The position numbers were made by a program, and so were the translations under genes. A stretch of 14,087 bases of DNA, taken from the NCBI GenBank assembly GCA_029821215.1, contig JALGTV010000044.1:1-14087 (forward strand), in the 5' to 3' direction. Positions within the stretch are counted from its first letter, which is position 1. Each line of letters starts with the position of its first letter. The notes under the pieces were generated by a model. The model saw nothing but the letters and a program-made list of their open reading frames with translations, did not search any database and was not told the DNA's origin. Origin of the DNA: Candidatus Zipacnadia bacterium. Its GTDB lineage: Bacteria > Armatimonadota > Zipacnadia > Zipacnadales > Zipacnadaceae. Positions 13,490 through 14,087 of this stretch are shown here, piece by piece.

Positions 13490-14087
13490 TCACATACTTA
13501 GCTCCACCTCCATCCCATCACGAGCGGCCTGGACGTCCAGGTCCAGGCGCTGGGACATCTCCTCGGCAATCTCCCAGGGCTTATTCTTCAGCACATTCAT
13601 GCCAAAATGGGTCAATATAGTTCGCTGGGGCCGGAGCTGGCTGATTATCTGCTCGGCATGCCACAGGCTCAGATGCCGAGAAGTGGCCGGGTGATCCCGC
13701 TCGGCCAACACTACATTTACTACCAGCAGATTGCAGTCCTGGTAATAGCCAGCCAAGGCGTCAAAATAAGCAGTGTCAACCAAAAATCCCACCCGCTGAC
13801 CCGCAGATGAGAAGATTAGTCCATAGGTCTCAACGGTGTGTTGGTGGGCTACAGCCGAAATGGAGACATCGCCTAATTGGATAGTGGCCGCCATCAGTCA
13901 GAGTTATCACCCGCTCGGGAAGCGTCTGGACATAGCGACAGATGGGGGAGTCGCCTGCCAGTGCCTCCCCGGAGGCCAGCAGGCACCCGCGGTGCTGGTA
14001 GCCGCCTTGGGTCATCGCCTCAATTAGGACGTTGGCGTCAGTGCAATGATCAATGTGATGATGGGAGACAATAATGGCATCCAACCG
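13490..14087 (-). CDS. Metallo-beta-lactamase-fold hydrolase, frameshifted and 5'-truncated by the window edge
   Basis: The minus strand encodes the core of an MBL-fold metallohydrolase in two frames. From the right edge one frame reads SHHHIDHCTDAN, the HxHxDH zinc motif, and continues to LPERVITLTDGGHY. A second frame then gives QLGDVSISAVAHQHTVETYG, FLVDTAYFDA (metal-bridging Asp), and TILTHFGMN (a later metal His), ending at 13490. Together they make one continuous domain, so I read this as a single gene with a one-base shift near 13872-13893. The 134-residue frame starting at ATG 13894 lacks the zinc motif and would not be functional alone. The substrate is unknown; it could be a PhnP/RNase Z-like or lactonase-like enzyme. 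The gene converges on mgtE. Confidence 0.75.
13830..13900 (-). other. Frameshift zone in the MBL-fold gene
   Basis: The second frame is closed by TGA just above ATG 13894 (13898-13900) and the first frame stops at 13830, so any frame change must lie between. Removing one C from TATCCAATTAGG (one G of GG at about 13878-13879 on the plus strand) joins GGHY to QLGDVSIS in one frame. The site is not a long homopolymer and no slippery heptamer is visible. Confidence 0.6.

Noticed and set aside
1..14087. CRISPR arrays, tRNA or rRNA genes, insertion sequences, phage or defence genes.
   Set aside because: No regularly spaced repeats, no tRNA cloverleaf or rRNA motifs, and no transposase, integrase or defence domain was seen on either strand.

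Overview
The window is compact bacterial DNA, fairly GC-rich, with many GTG starts and good Shine-Dalgarno sites. The gene set and the order hisC-aroF-tyrA-aroA-cmk-plsC recall Bacillota of the Peptococcia/Moorella/Limnochordia kind. A Chloroflexota or another deep-branching thermophile-like lineage cannot be excluded. No rRNA, tRNA, CRISPR array, insertion sequence or phage gene was seen.

Region 1 (1-3146, minus strand): a DUF4432 sugar-mutarotase-like gene lies upstream of a thiamine-pyrophosphate-dependent 2-oxoacid dehydrogenase E1 in which the alpha and beta chains are fused. The E1 gene runs off the left edge. Region 2 (3147-4181): a small MTH1187-type thiamine-binding protein is divergent from the DUF4432 gene. 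It converges on an unrecognised 177-residue protein on the minus strand. Region 3 (4182-4531): about 350 bp without a gene. It holds two good minus-strand promoters and a group of competing hairpins ahead of dinB. Region 4 (4532-5686): dinB, DNA polymerase IV. Region 5 (5687-6119): about 430 bp without a gene, packed with nested inverted repeats, including two copies of a 40-nt palindromic element.

Region 6 (6120-13372, plus strand) looks like one transcription unit. AroF makes DAHP, the first shikimate intermediate. AroA makes EPSP. TyrA converts prephenate to 4-hydroxyphenylpyruvate, and HisC can plausibly transaminate that to tyrosine. Cmk (CMP/dCMP phosphorylation), PlsC (phosphatidic acid synthesis) and MgtE (Mg2+ channel/transporter) follow. 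tyrA/aroA share a 4-bp GTGA overlap, aroA/cmk overlap by 11 bp and cmk/plsC are 6 nt apart, so the middle of the unit is translationally coupled. Only AroF carries a visible regulatory domain; TyrA has no ACT domain. Feedback control of the branch therefore probably acts at AroF.

Region 7 (13490-14087, minus strand): a metallo-beta-lactamase-fold hydrolase, cut by the right edge and split by an apparent one-base frameshift.

No wholly novel system is evident. The parts most worth a second look are the repeat cluster after dinB, the structured region before dinB, the frameshifted hydrolase, and the fused E1 with its sugar-mutarotase-like and thiamine-binding neighbours.
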